From positions 21,848,580 to 21,912,579 of the forward strand of contig NC_089589.1 of assembly GCF_019320115.1 (NCBI RefSeq): a stretch of DNA of 64,000 nt. Reading direction: 5' to 3'. Both the position numbers and the translations under genes were made by a program. The notes under the pieces were generated by a model that saw nothing but the letters and a program-made list of their open reading frames with translations, was not told the origin of the DNA and ran no database searches. The number at the start of each line of letters is the position of its first letter. Position 1 is the first letter of the stretch. Below, in pieces: positions 44,651-57,100 of this stretch. This DNA is from Miscanthus floridulus (Eukaryota; Streptophyta; Magnoliopsida; Poales; Poaceae).

Positions 44651-46859
44651 TTAAAATCATTTCTATAGTATTGAAATAAAAACAATGGATGGATCTTTTC
44701 TGTGCAAATTTGTAATGATAACCACGTAACTAGGAGATGTGCGGTAATAGAACACTAACAAGAAAAGTTATATATTCCAATCCATTATTGTCAATGCAAC
44801 CACCCAGCTCACCGTTCAAATGAAGCTTATTACGTGATTCCATCACAGTCCAACTAAGAGCTTTGGAGAATGTACAACTTATTATGTGATTCCAGAGACA
44901 TCAACTGACCATGAGTGGGAAAAGGAGGATACTGATCTTGTCCCATATGGTAGCCCGTTTATGGTAGCCTGTTTATCACCAAACCAGCTAGGGATATATA
45001 ACCGACCATGACTCGGAAGAGGAGGATGCCAACGTGTCAACATTGACATGCTCATGACCAGCCAACGAGATGCTGCACCATTAAGTTTTTGATAAGGTGA
45101 AAGTTGCAATAATAAGTATTCCATATGTCTTTAACTCCTCATTTTTTGAGTTTCACATGACACATTTTCAATTCTACGGAACTACATCAAAAATATGATG
45201 CTAAATAAGTATCATTATCGTGTAATAATTTTCATAGCACACACCTTGCTATCTGTTTTCATAATTTTGTAATGTAAAATTGTGCAACATAAGATATTTT
45301 GACTCAGAACAAGAATATAATTCTTGCGTATAGTTGGTAGATGCAAACGTATATACATAACTATGAATAATATATACATCAGTCCGGCGGTCTTCTCTTA
45401 TTCTCCATGCTTCTGGAACGAGCTCAATGGAGTTGAGGTACCTAATTGAGTACTAGCTTCATTTTGTGCCAACTGCCACCTATGAGGTATATATTTGCAT
45501 TTGATAGTGCCAACGAGCGTTCCGTGCAAGATATGGATATATTTGGATAAGTAAAAATAAATAAACACCTGTCAGCAATTAATTTCCATTGAGAATGCTG
45601 ATACGAACACAACAAAAAGTAGCAGTGGTGTTGCTAGTACCCCATATATGATGTGTTGGCCTCCTAGCTCAAACACTGCCTAACAAGAGCTTGTACCAGA
45701 AGAATATAAAGTAGAGGGGAGAAGAGAGATGTACAGGAAGAAACTGCCATTTCGTGTTAGGAATAGGAGGTAAAGGGAAATTGCACATCAGAAAAGTGTT
45801 GGATATTAGAAGATCATGATACCAAGCTAGCATCCATGCATCAATCAATCCGACATTGTATGCCGCTGTCGATGCTGAATCCTTGGTAGTTCCACCGACC
45901 TCTGACAGCAAAAAACAGCCGTGAAAGCCAGCTTCGTCCCTCTACAGTTCATTGCTTTCTCGTTCGCTCACACCTGTCATTCATATACCTTCATCATGTA
46001 CTGGCTGCTGCGCTGCTGCTGCTAAGCTCCCTCTCAGTAGCTTGGCAACTGGAATTTCACCTCTGTCGAATGACTGCGTGAGCATGAACAGCCTTGTGCA
46101 GTAAAGCGTTGCTAGTATTTGCATATCCAGAACGACCAGTATATTAAATCAATAAAAAAAAACACGAATGCAAATGACCTGATTCTACTCTAGCTATTTA
46201 GTTTTGTAGATTTCTGATATGTAAAAAGGTTAAAAATATGTTTGCTTCGTTCTAATCTTTGTTATTCTTCCAATAGTTGTATGTGCATGTTTTGTTGAAA
46301 TACATTATTATTTCATTTCTATGTGAAAAATTTGGTAGCCAACATTATTAGCTGTATTGTACGAGGCTCTGTATTGAAATTACTAACTAATTGGAGTCTC
46401 CACATTGATCGAACATGATAGAAAAAGGATAAACCTTAAAATATCTCAAGAAAATGAAAGGTCTGGGCATCAATTTGGGGGGTGCAACGAACGTTAGCTA
46501 TGAACATCCTGGACATGAAATCCTAAAATTTAATATCATGAGAAGTACAGGACGTCAGTTCTACCAACGTGAGCTATAAATAGCCTAGTCCTTGAGATTT
46601 GTTTTCACTGAGCTTTGATTATTAGACCTACATATAATAATATTCTCGTGTACCCTGGTCTTTTGAGGTTAGCACCTTGGCTCCTCATGGATCTCATCAC
46701 TTCAAATTGCGTTATATCCATCTTGAGCACTGCAGTGTGGGCTTAAAAGAGCAAGAATTTGGTATCACCGGTGTCACTGGGTTTACTCTTGAAGTCATAT
46801 GCTATTTTTATTAAGAAAATAGTTTTACAATTTGTAAAGAGGCTGAAACTAATGGACAA
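44651..46859. other. AT-rich segment without recognised gene
   Basis: No ORF above about 80 codons and no domain recognised. The minus frame at 45669-45911 and plus short frames have no family resemblance I can name. It may contain old, unrecognisable transposon remains. Confidence 0.4.
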
Positions 46860-47863
46860 CACTACTACAGAAAAATTATGCAAGGCGTTTTAAAAATGGC
46901 GTCGGAGGCTGGCAGGCATTTGAACCGCCTCGGTCAATGCCTGCGATTAACCAAGGTTGTCAATTTTATTAACCGAGGCGGTCACATTAACCACATCGCA
47001 AAATCGATTTACCGAGGCGGACATTTCATTTACGGAGGCAGTAAAAAATGTCCGCCTCGATAAATCGATTTACCGAGGCAGTCAAAAATATCTGCCTCAT
47101 TAAATCATTTACAGAGGCGATCATTTATAATGCGCCCACCTCCGCAAATTAGGCCCAGCCTGCTAGCCCACACCAGGCCACTACCATCCCCATCATATAA
47201 ATATGGGACTTAGGGTTTGAGCAACAAAAATCTCAGACTCTCTCTCTCCTCTCGCTACTCTCTCTCTCGTCGCCCTCTCCTACGTGGCGCGGCACCCTCT
47301 CCCTCTCTTTGTCACGCGACGGCGGCGCCGCACCTCTCGGTGGATCAAGGGCGGCAGCGGCTCGCGGGGTGTCACAGATCCAGGGCCGGGCGGCGCAAGA
47401 TCGAGGGTGGGGCAGCGTAGATTGAGGGCGTGGCGGTGCGGATCCGGGGCTGGGCGGCCCACACCCGCGGCGGTGCGCGAGGTCGCCCACACACGCGGCG
47501 GATCTACCCGCGGCAGATCCGGTCGTGGCTGCAGCAGATCGAGGCACGGCGGTGAGGGCGGAGGGAGGAGCGGCGGATCGCGCGGGTGGCGGATCGAGCA
47601 CCCCCCGGCTGCGGTGGTGCGCCGAGTGGGGCCTGCTCTCCCGGCGGCGCGCAGGGGTGGCAGAGCTAGGCCCAGATCCAGGTCCAGTTAGGGCTAGATA
47701 CGGGCTTTTTCTTGTTTTTTGTTTTTTTATTCGATTTACCGAGGCGGGCATCGAACCGCCTCGGAAAAGATCCCATTTACCATGACCTTTTTTCCGAGGC
47801 GGTTGCAATGACCGCCTCGGTTAATCAATTATGCCCGCCTCGGTAGAGTCTCCTGTAGTAGTC
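46860..47863. mobile_element. Small non-autonomous CACTA with ACCGAGGCGG subterminal repeats
   Basis: Left end CACTACTACAGAAAAATT, right end CTCCTGTAGTAGTC; both sides carry CAA (46857-46859 and 47864-47866). The last base is C where CACTA elements have G, a likely point mutation. Subterminal ACCGAGGCGG/CCGCCTCGGT copies lie at 46930-47125 and 47738-47845. The middle has a TATA-like ATATAAATATGG (about 47195-47206), a CT-rich tract and a GC-rich leader (47270-47690) but no transposase. Confidence 0.85.
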
Positions 47864-50255
47864 CAATGCATTTGTGCCCCTGCTTAAACGATCATTTATT
47901 CCGTTGTAGCAATAAGAATGCAGTATAAGGCCTACAATCCTTATTCTTGTTACCATAAAATCAGATGGTACAGTAAGCACATGTGTGTTCCAATTTCACT
48001 CTGTGATAAAAAAAAACTATGCAGGAACAATTAGATAGAAACATAAATTCAAAATATAGATTATTTATGAGATCATGAAATCTGAGCGACAACAGAAGCC
48101 ACTATAATAAGTTAATGTGGTAACTGACAACAAAATACAATTGAAGACACATGGAGGTACCATGCAGACTCGGAAAAGACTATAGACTTCGTTGAAACAA
48201 TATATAGAGAGTAGTTACATACTATCTATATGCATACTGTGTTAAAAAATTAATAGGGCACAGAAATAAATCTAATTTTTGTTAGCTATAGGTGTTAATC
48301 ACTACCTTCTAATGCTCATCACTCATTAGATTGTAGCCCACGCTGGAGCATGAGTTGATGGACTAGTATTATACAGTCACATAAAATTGTTGTTCACAAA
48401 TGAATTAAGTGACTTCTTCCCTTCACTATAGGAAAAACTTCTTTCGTGAATTTTTTTACAGCAGTAGCTTTATGACTTTAGAATTATGTCTCTGTAGCAG
48501 GGTATGTACCAACCCTATATATAGGCTACATGAGACATCGCCTCAGGTATCTGTAACCACAGTATACGTTGCTAGATCGAGTAGAAGAACCTCTGAACTT
48601 TGTACTTGTATGCAATTGCCTACTGGGATTATTGAAGAACAATAGTAGGGCTGCGCCAAAGGGTATTGGATTGACAATTTGTTCCCTGAACTAGACCCGA
48701 ACATGAATAGCAGGCTCAAGTTGAGACTGCATGAAGGCACTATGATAACCTAAGGTAATACGGCACCCCTTGTGGCGTGCACGCAGTAGCAGTATTAATT
48801 GTCTAGTGAAAGGATTGGGTCATTGACAACTATTGAGTGAGGATCATTGGAAAGTAATGTAGAAAAGATATATACTATACTTTTTACCCAAATGTCTCCG
48901 GTTACTGTTGGTGTTCAAGCAAGCTATAATAAAAACAGTACTTTTCTGACAAAAATAAAGCAGAAAGGACAATATGGCGCATCTCACATTTCAGTTTTGT
49001 TTTCACTGATCCTCCTCATTCTTGTAACGTGCCAAATATGTGTTTTATTTAGGAGTGAGAGCGCGAACCAAGCCGGGGAATGCATTTGGCATCACGCATG
49101 TTCAGCTTGTATATATGCTCCTGTGGAATATGGACTTTGGTACTCTAATTTAGGATCATCAACTACCTTCTGCTACTAGACATTATTCACACTGTCACTA
49201 GCAATTTTCTTCAGTGCAAACTATGATCGTTTAATATAGACAAGTGAATTATGAACTATTCGCGGATTAAATCAAACATCTAATGCAACACTGGCAGCAA
49301 CTGAAAACTAATACAAATGAAAATGAATTCTTCCAGTAGTATTGCAGGCATAAGATGGCCACAAATATATATAGTGTTGTTGGTGTTACAAGAAATTAAA
49401 AAAAAAAGAAAAATGCCAGCTCACCAGCAGTCAGTAGACTAGAGGAACCAGGACACTATGGAATGATGAGGCTGAAACATGGCTTTACTATTGAATAGGA
49501 GGCAAAAAGGAAGTCCCAATTTGATATTCTTGAACTGAAGGAACAAAACATTACAGTAGCACAATCCATTGGTAGGGGTGGCAGCTATAGCCGACTCCAT
49601 GTACACTTTTCTGGTCATGTTCGAAAATCTTTGCCATAGTTATGTACGCCAAGAAATAACTGTTGAAAGACAACATGGGCCTCCAATGTCTATTCTGGGT
49701 GTGATGTTTGATCCAGTTGAGAATCAATATGCATTAATTGATTAACCTGTGTTGTTATTTGACTAAAACCTTAAGATATATAAGTTATAATACTTGGCCC
49801 AATTAAAAGGTTTCTATTATTGTCATAATATTTTAGGCCGAGTAAGCGATTCCATGAGGCAGTACCAAGGTAATCAACTCCAGCCTCCGATTCAATATAG
49901 AAACCGGTGACTAGAGATGAAGATACCATTGCGAGAAGTAGCTGCATATATAGCCATCCAGTATCATACCAACGGATATAAGTCAGTAAAACCTATTCTG
50001 GTGGTCGAATTGCCCTAGGCCAACACTATAACCACCAATCCAGACCCATCTCTCATAGCCGACACCTAGATCAGCTAAAGCAGATAGTAGGCACCATAAC
50101 AATGTAGCATTGCAAGTGTGTTGTCAATGTCTCTTGATTAACGAATAGCTTCGTGTGTTGTTGTTGTTGTCGGCTTTGGGCTCTCTGTGGGTGGCAACAC
50201 AAATGGTTGCTAGGGATGGGATGCACACAAGCACTCTATCATTAATCCGTGTGTA
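47864..50255. other. AT-rich segment without recognised gene
   Basis: Short frames at 48409-48645 and 48847-49179 were read through; neither shows a domain I can name and neither has convincing splice or promoter context. No LTR, TIR or tandem array seen. Confidence 0.4.
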
Positions 50256-52108
50256 CACTACTGGAAACTCGAATTGCCCCGTGGGTGACGAATTTTTCTG
50301 TGCATTTTTTTCGGTACGCACAGAAAAATTACGATTATTCTGTCGGTTCCAAAATATTCCGACAGAAAAATACAAAAATCCACAGAATAATTGTATAATT
50401 TTTCTGTACGTAAAAGTACACTAATAGAAAAAATCATCACTCACAGAAAAACGCAAAGAAAAAAATATATGCACGCACAGGAAAAATGTTATTATTATGT
50501 CGGTTATTTTAAAACACACAGAAAAAACATACACACACGGAAAAATTCAAACGACCACTAGGATTTGGCGTTCGTGCTCTCCGTCTTGGCGTTCGCGCTT
50601 TCCATTTTGGCATTCACTCGTTCTCATGAAAAGAAAATACTTTAATTAATAAAATAAATAAATAAACAAAGAAGTCCTAATCCTAACCTGCCGGCCGCCG
50701 CCCCCAAACACCCTCGCACTCACGCACTCGCGGACTCGCCCACTCGACTCCTCACGCACGCACGCATATGTTGCGCCGCCACCGTAGCTACGCACGCGCG
50801 CCCGTCCCGTCGCAGCAGCAGCTCCGCACCCATGCCGTCCGCCGCAACCAGGTCGGCAGCCTCTAGATCCGTGCCTCCGTAAGCTCCCCGCCGGCCGCCG
50901 TCACCAATTCGGCGTCCTCGCTCTCCCCAGCCCACCGGCAGCCATGCCCCCTCCGCCACCGATTCGGCGCCCTCCCTCTCCTCAGTCCGCCGGCCGCTGG
51001 GCGCTGGCCATTGGGTGCCAGCCGCTGGCCGCCGATGCTCTAGGGCGCTTCCCCAGACCCTCCGCTGGCTGTACAGGGTCGCGGGACCTTCCCCTCCACT
51101 GCTCGTCTCAGCGCGACAACCCTCCTCTCCCTGTTGGTCTCCCCCGCCCCTGCTATTCCATCCTCCAGATCTGGCCACCAGTGCACTGCACTTAGATCAA
51201 GGTACACTTCTCTCTTCACTGATTCTATTTTTTGTATGAGATGCCGGTTTATCTGAGTGTCCACATGTATGAATTTTCAATTGAAGTCTGCTTCCCTCAA
51301 GATTTGGTCACCGGTGCTATCTGCTTCAAATCTAAATTGAGTTTTCAGGTTATATGTTTCTCCCCTAAAATGTGTGGATAAGTAAAGCATGTTTTCCTTG
51401 TCTATTTAGAGTATCTATGATTCTTATTGATATTTTCATGACATGTACCTGTTCAATACCTATAGGCAGCATATCAGCCATAGTGGCCTCGCTAATAGCA
51501 TGAAATTTTTTTTACTAGAAATTCTAATCTCATGTCCCTAATGTACTTCAGTAAAGATTTTGGGCTAAGCAAGGACTGAAGGTTCCTATTGGAGGTAGAC
51601 AATGAAGAGTTGTTGAGTACCTGTGAGACTCAAGGTACACTTCTTTCTTCACTAGTTTTTTTTGTTGTATGATGATGTTGTTATTCTACATTTTATTTGG
51701 GTGCCCACTTGTCTGAGTTTGGAATGTCTGTCCTTGCACCAAAAATAATTGAGCTTCCTTTGTTGTGATATCTAATATATTAATATTTGAAATAGAACTA
51801 GTTAATATGTCAAACCAAACATGGATGTATAATGGTTGGCAACATGGCAAAGCTCCCTCAAATGAATGGATTGGTGGAACCAATAATTTCTTGAATAGTG
51901 CATTTTCAATTCCTAGTGTAGCTGAAAATGATACTATTAAGTGTCCTTGTCCACAATGTCGAAACTACTTTAGGCATATAAGATATACTATAGAGATGCA
52001 TTTGTGTAGGCATGGTTTTAAGGAAGGCTATGAAACTTGGACTGAGCATGGTGAGGGGTTGATTTCACATGATGGATATGATGGTGTGTGAAATAGAGAG
52101 GGCACTGA

Positions 52109-52769
52109 CACTAATACAGAGACGGGCTTTACTCCCGGTGGGGAACCCCCTTTAGTCCCGGTTCCCCACCCGGGAGTAAGCATCCGGGACTAAAGGGGGT
52201 CCTTTAGTCCCGGGTCAGGAACCAGGACTAAAGGGGGGACCTTTAGTCCCGGTGGGTAACACCAACCGGGACTAAAGGTCCTCCCAGCTTTAAAAAAAAT
52301 AATACCTCCCACCGCTGCGTCCCATGAGATTCGAACCCAAGACCTCATGCATTGCCTCGCGCGTAGCTTACCACCCCACCTACACAACACATCTGACAAT
52401 GGATGGGATGCTTCCCTTTTGAACTAACCCATCGGGGGACCTTTAGTCCCGGTTGGTGGCTCCAACCGGGACTAAAGGGTCCTTTAGTTCGGGTTGGTGT
52501 TACCAACCGGGACTAAAGGTTGAGGACTTTTAGTCCCGGTTGGTGGCTCCAACCGGGAGTAAAGGTCCACCTTTAGTCCCGGTTGGTGTCTCCAACCGGG
52601 ACTAAAGGTCCCCTGCCACTGTGCCGAGCGCAGTAGCCGTTGGGCAGGGACCTTTAGTCCCGGTTGGAGACACCAACCGGGACTAAAGGTCTCTCTAGTC
52701 CCGGGCGCAAAAAATGCCGGGACTAGAGCCCATTTTAGCCTCGGATGAAAGGTCTGTTCTCTACTAGTG
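52109..52769. mobile_element. 661-bp non-autonomous CACTA with TTTAGTCCCGG repeats
   Basis: Starts CACTAATACAGAGACGGG, ends CTGTTCTCTACTAGTG, flanked by TGA (52106-52108 and 52770-52772). Dense direct and inverted copies of CCTTTAGTCCCGGTTGG fill 52130-52270 and 52435-52720. Between them lies a tRNA-like module. It interrupts a transposase exon of another CACTA. Confidence 0.92.
52318..52390 (-). other. tRNA-like module 6 (A box and B box)
   Basis: Minus strand: TAGGTGGGGTGG (52382-52371), a weaker A box, and GGTTCGAATCT (52337-52327), ten of eleven B-box positions; start spacing about 45 nt. Confidence 0.6.
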
Positions 52770-53487
52770 TGATGAAGTTGATCAGATGGATCAAATGTTG
52801 GTTGACCTTGCTGGGCACCATCCACCTATACTGGATGCTGAACCAACAACATATGCCAAAGCTTTCTATAGAATGGTTGCTAGTGCAGATGAGTTGGTGC
52901 ATGATAGAACCACACACTCATGCTTGTCTGCTGTAGCTCGCTTGTTTGCTGTGAAGTCATGGTACAACATGTCCGTCGCAGAATATGATGATATACTAGG
53001 CATAGTACATGAACTCCTTCCTCCTGACTCCAAGTTACCTAATGACTTCTACCAATCTAGGAAATTATTAGAGGGTCACTACAAGAAACTTGTTAATCCG
53101 TGACGATTTCTTGCTGACGGATTTACAAACCGTCACTGACAGCCACTGACAGACGTAATCGGTGATGATATTCATTTTTTCGTCATGGATGAGCCCACTG
53201 GATATTCCCAGCCCGTTAACTCGTGACGGTTTTCTCAGGATCGTCACAGTGTATGATTTTGAATTCGTCATACGCTAGTTAGCCCAAGACAGTTGGCCCG
53301 CTATCAATATTTAGTGTAAAGAAAAGTAGAAAATGTGATTGCAAAAAGTATCAAACCCAAAAGACAATTTGTTAAATTATTTGAACAAAATAATTTTGTT
53401 ACTTTGTTACATGTTTTTTTTTGGCAAAATTAAAAATGTTCTCCATTTATTGTGGATGGGAACAAACAACTTTACACCTATAACTAT

Positions 53488-53583
53488 ATATATGGGATTT
53501 GAACACAAGAGTTGCAAAAAAATAGAAACATGTCTTACCATTTGAGGTACTTACACGTACGCCTCACCACTGTGCTAGCAACT
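53488..53583 (-). other. tRNA-like module 7 (perfect A box, B box)
   Basis: Minus strand: TAGCACAGTGG (53577-53567), an exact A box, and TGTTCAAATCC (53505-53495). Start spacing is 72 nt; a T-rich insertion between the boxes accounts for the extra length. It lies between the subterminal repeats and the leader of the transposase gene. Confidence 0.6.
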
Positions 53584-54079
53584 TGTGTGTGACCGAGTAC
53601 AATTCTGTTTCTTTTTGTTGATGAATGTAGAAGTTTCCCCTTTCCTCAATTCCTTCACGGACTCAGTTAGACACCAGCCGCGATTCAGAGACTCAGCCAC
53701 CACCGCTGGACTCAAACACTGCTGCCGACAGCGAGATTAGGCAAGAGCCGTGCCATTGCCCACCACCGCCGCGCCGTCCAGCACCGTCGCCTCCTCGTTT
53801 GCCGCGTCCTCCCGCATCACCGCTGCACACCAGCAACATCTCGCATCACCGCCGCCCTTCAAGGCTCCAACCCTATCTTGTAGCTCCGCAGCGCCGCTGC
53901 CCTCCATTGCCGCACCAATGAGAGATGCCGAGTGCGGCCATGCATCCACCTGGTGACAAATCCAACTATTGAGTGGACTCCTACGGCCTCGAGCACGCCT
54001 GAAATCGTCAAACGCTAAGCAGCTGCCTCCTCTCCGAGGGGATCCCCATCTGCCTCACCTGAACTCCTACTGACAGCCA

Positions 54080-54178
54080 AGGTATATATCTCTTCTCTTT
54101 TTTTTGTTGATTTTGTTGGATGTAGCATTTGAATTATAGCAGTTAGCTCATTGTGGTTTATCTGCGACGTTTGATTAG
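54080..54178 (+). other. Leader intron of the TNP2 gene
   Basis: A donor AG/GTATATAT near 54081 and an acceptor TTGATTAG ending at 54178 directly precede the ATG. The exon before (about 53640-54079) is GC-rich, as in other CACTA leaders. Confidence 0.55.
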
Positions 54179-57100
54179 ATGGATAGAAGTTGGGTGCATA
54201 GCAAACTATTTTCCCCTATTGATATGCATGAAGATGATGATGGTTCCACACATGGGGTCGGTGTGACAGAGGATGACAACTATGGTGATCGTTTGGAAGG
54301 GATTTTAGGAGACCTACAGAATGCAGCGGCACAGGCAAGGCCAGATGTAGAAAATGAAGTTGGTGCTGAAGAACCTTGTGATAAAGATTCATTTTTGAAA
54401 ACTGTCATGAGAGAGGCAAAGCGCCAACTTTATCCTGGATGTTCCAAATTTTCAAGATTCTCTTTGGTGGTAAGGCTTCTACATATGAAGTCATTATATA
54501 GAATTAGCAATTCTGCTTTTACTGCACACATGAAGGTATTGGCTGATGCTTTCCCAGAACACAATACACTCCCAAAATCATATGATGAAGCAAAGGGTAT
54601 TCTAAAGGAACTAGGTCTAGGGTATGAATCAATACATGTGTGCTACAATAATTGTGTGTTGTTCAGAAAGGAATATGACAAGCATGACAATTGCCCGGTT
54701 TGTGGTCTCTCGAGATGGAAAGATGCAGAAAGAAAGAAGATTCCACAAAAAGTGTTGCGGCATTTTCCATTGGCACCTAGGCTAAAGAGGATGTTTTCGA
54801 CCAAAGAAGCATCAGAAGCGGCACAATGGCACAAGTTAAAGCGGCAGCCCAATGAGAAGAATATGAGCCACCCAGCTGATGGTGAGGCATGGCAAGATTT
54901 CGACCTCGAATATCTAGATTTTGCAAAGGATCCAAGAAACCTTAGACTTGGCCTAGCTACTGATGGGTTCAATCCATTTTCAGAAAAGAACACAAAATAC
55001 ACCATGTGGCCTGTGCTTGTTGTGCCATACAACCTAGCACCGTGGGAGTGCATGGAGGAATCAACCTTTATGATGGCTTTGCTTATTCCAGGTCCGAAAT
55101 CACCCGGGAAGGACTTCGATGTATTTCTACAGCCTCTTGTAGAGGATTTACTTGAGCTTTGGACAGGTGTCGATACTTATGATGCTATTACTGGCAAATC
55201 ATTTAAACTTCGTGCTGCAGTTTTGTGGTGCATCCATGATTACCCAGCGTTGAGCACTCTCTCAGGGCGTACAACAAAGGGCTATTTTGCTTGTCTCCAT
55301 TGTGACAAGCATCCTCTTTCATATGCCCTAAGAAGCAAGATTGGTTATTTTGGGCACTTCCGTTTCCTTCCAAAGGAACATTCTTTGAGGAGAAACAATG
55401 AGTTTATCGGACTTCATGAAAGCAACGATCCACCGGGTAAATTCTGTACGGAAGAGCTACTGGCTGAATTGGAGAGAGTTAAAGACGTCAGACCTGGGAA
55501 GCCACAAGGAACTGGGAAAAGGAAGCGTTCCAACTCTGAAGGCGGTCATGTGGAAATTTGGAGCCGGATGGTTAGTTTTTGGAAGTTACCATATTGGAAA
55601 AAGCTAAAGGTGAGACATAATCTTGATGTGATGCACATTGAAAAAAACATGTGAGAACCAAATTGGGACAATTCTCAATGTAAAGGGCAAGACAAAAGAC
55701 ACAGCTAAAGCTAGGCTTGATTTGAAAGATTTGGGTATTAAAAAGGAGCTGCAATTTAGAGAGGATGGAGAGATGCCTCATGCTAGATATACCTTGTCCA
55801 CTGAACAGAAGAAGGCTTTCTGTGCTTTTTTACAGGAGGTAAAGTTTCCAGATGGATTTGCGTCCAACATCTCAAGATGTTTAAATGCTGAGGGAACAAC
55901 GGTACAAGGGCTAAAAACACATGATTGTCACATTCTTTTGCAAAGAATTTTGCCAGCTGCCATGAGAGGATTTCTGGACAGGGATATTTATGAAGCAATA
56001 GCTGAGTTAGGGAGGTTTTTTAGGGAATTGTGCAGCAGAACGCTTAACAAGGATGTGCTAGATCAAATGAAGAAAGAAATCCCTATAATTTTGGTGAAGC
56101 TTGAGAAAATTTTCCCTCCAGCTTTCTTTGATGTGATGATACACCTTGCTGTACATTTACCTGATGAGGCATTGCTCAGGGGTCCTGTGCAATATGGGTG
56201 GATGTACCCAATTGAAAGGCGGCTATATACTTTGAAGCGATATGTGAGGAATAGGTCACGACTAGAAGGTTCAATTGCTGAGGCATATATTGCTGATGAG
56301 TGTCTGACATTTTGCTCTAAATACATGGACGATGTTGAAACAAGATTTAATCGGGAGCCATGAAATAAAGGTTTCTCCAATGAAGAAGCTTATGGTGTTG
56401 ATGTTTTTGGGCATGGAGTTAATTTTACTTCTGCACCTGAATATGTATTTGATGAAAATGGCATTGATCAAATGGTGTGGTTTGTGCTGAACAACTGTGC
56501 CCAAGTTGAGGATTACGTCAAGTATGTTCTATAAACTTACTTCTAGACATCTATATGATACTTTTGTGTTGTACAGTAATTTATAATTTTTCTGCAGTCT
56601 GTTCAGAGAAGAGTTAGAGACACAGGGGGTGCCTAACATTGAAAGAATGCTTCGACAAGGATTTCAGACCTGGTTTAGGAACCATGTTAGTGTTCATTGT
56701 CAAGTTATATATTGCATAATTTAACTTCTATTTTTCTAATATATGTGTGTTGCATGCATGTGGCAGATTTTGAAGAAGTATAGTACAAATCCAGAAGTGG
56801 TGGATGTTGATATCTTCTCCTTGGCATGTGGTCCTGATTTGAGAGTTAGAAAATACTCCTCGTGCATAGTGAATGGTGTGCGGTTTAACACTGTTAACCG
56901 AGACAAGAACAAGAAGACACAAAACAGTGGAGTAATGTCACAAGCTACACATAATGGACAGATAATTGATTTTTTTGGAAACATAAAAGAGATACTTCAG
57001 TTGGACTATAACTTAGAGGAGAGGTCCGTAGTTTTGTTTAAGTGTGACTGGTTCAAACTAGATGGGAAGAGGACTGCACTTAAAGATGATGGCTTTTTTA

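Larger units (their letters stand above)
50256..53076 (+). mobile_element. CACTA with ACAGAAAAAT subterminal repeats, 5' part, broken by two later CACTAs
   Basis: Left end CACTACTGGAAACTCG at 50256 (GTA before it). Subterminal ATTTTTCTGTG/CACAGAAAAAT motifs run 50290-50550. A GC-rich leader (50690-51200) and introns lead to a transposase exon at 51807. A 661-bp CACTA sits at 52109-52769, and at 53077 a large CACTA interrupts the transposase; the remainder should lie right of the window. Confidence 0.8.
51807..53076 (+). pseudogene. CACTA transposase N-terminus (Transpos_assoc and start of TNP2), twice interrupted
   Basis: MSNQTWMYNGWQHGK begins a Transpos_assoc domain with KCPCPQCRNYF and MHLCRHGFKEGYETWTEHGE (51807-52090). 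After the nested element at 52109-52769, with one copy of the TGA duplication ignored, the same frame continues QMDQMLVDLAGHHPPI, AKAFYRMVASADELVH and DFYQSRKLLEG, normal TNP2 N-terminal sequence, until the next CACTA at 53077. One earlier stop (TGA 52089-52091) is present. Confidence 0.85.

Noticed and set aside
47233..47808. 191-codon minus ORF
   Set aside because: Runs through a CACTA leader and into its subterminal repeats; low-complexity and opposite to the TATA box.
44651..50255. Host gene in the AT-rich segment
   Set aside because: No frame with recognisable domain, splice pattern or codon character was found apart from the small CACTA.
50720..51178. 152-codon minus ORF
   Set aside because: GC-rich leader of a CACTA gene; frame is a by-product of composition.
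52130..52720. miRNA-like hairpins from TTTAGTCCCGG inverted repeats
   Set aside because: The inverted pairs are the ordinary subterminal repeats of this CACTA family; small RNAs may arise, but there is no evidence for a miRNA gene.
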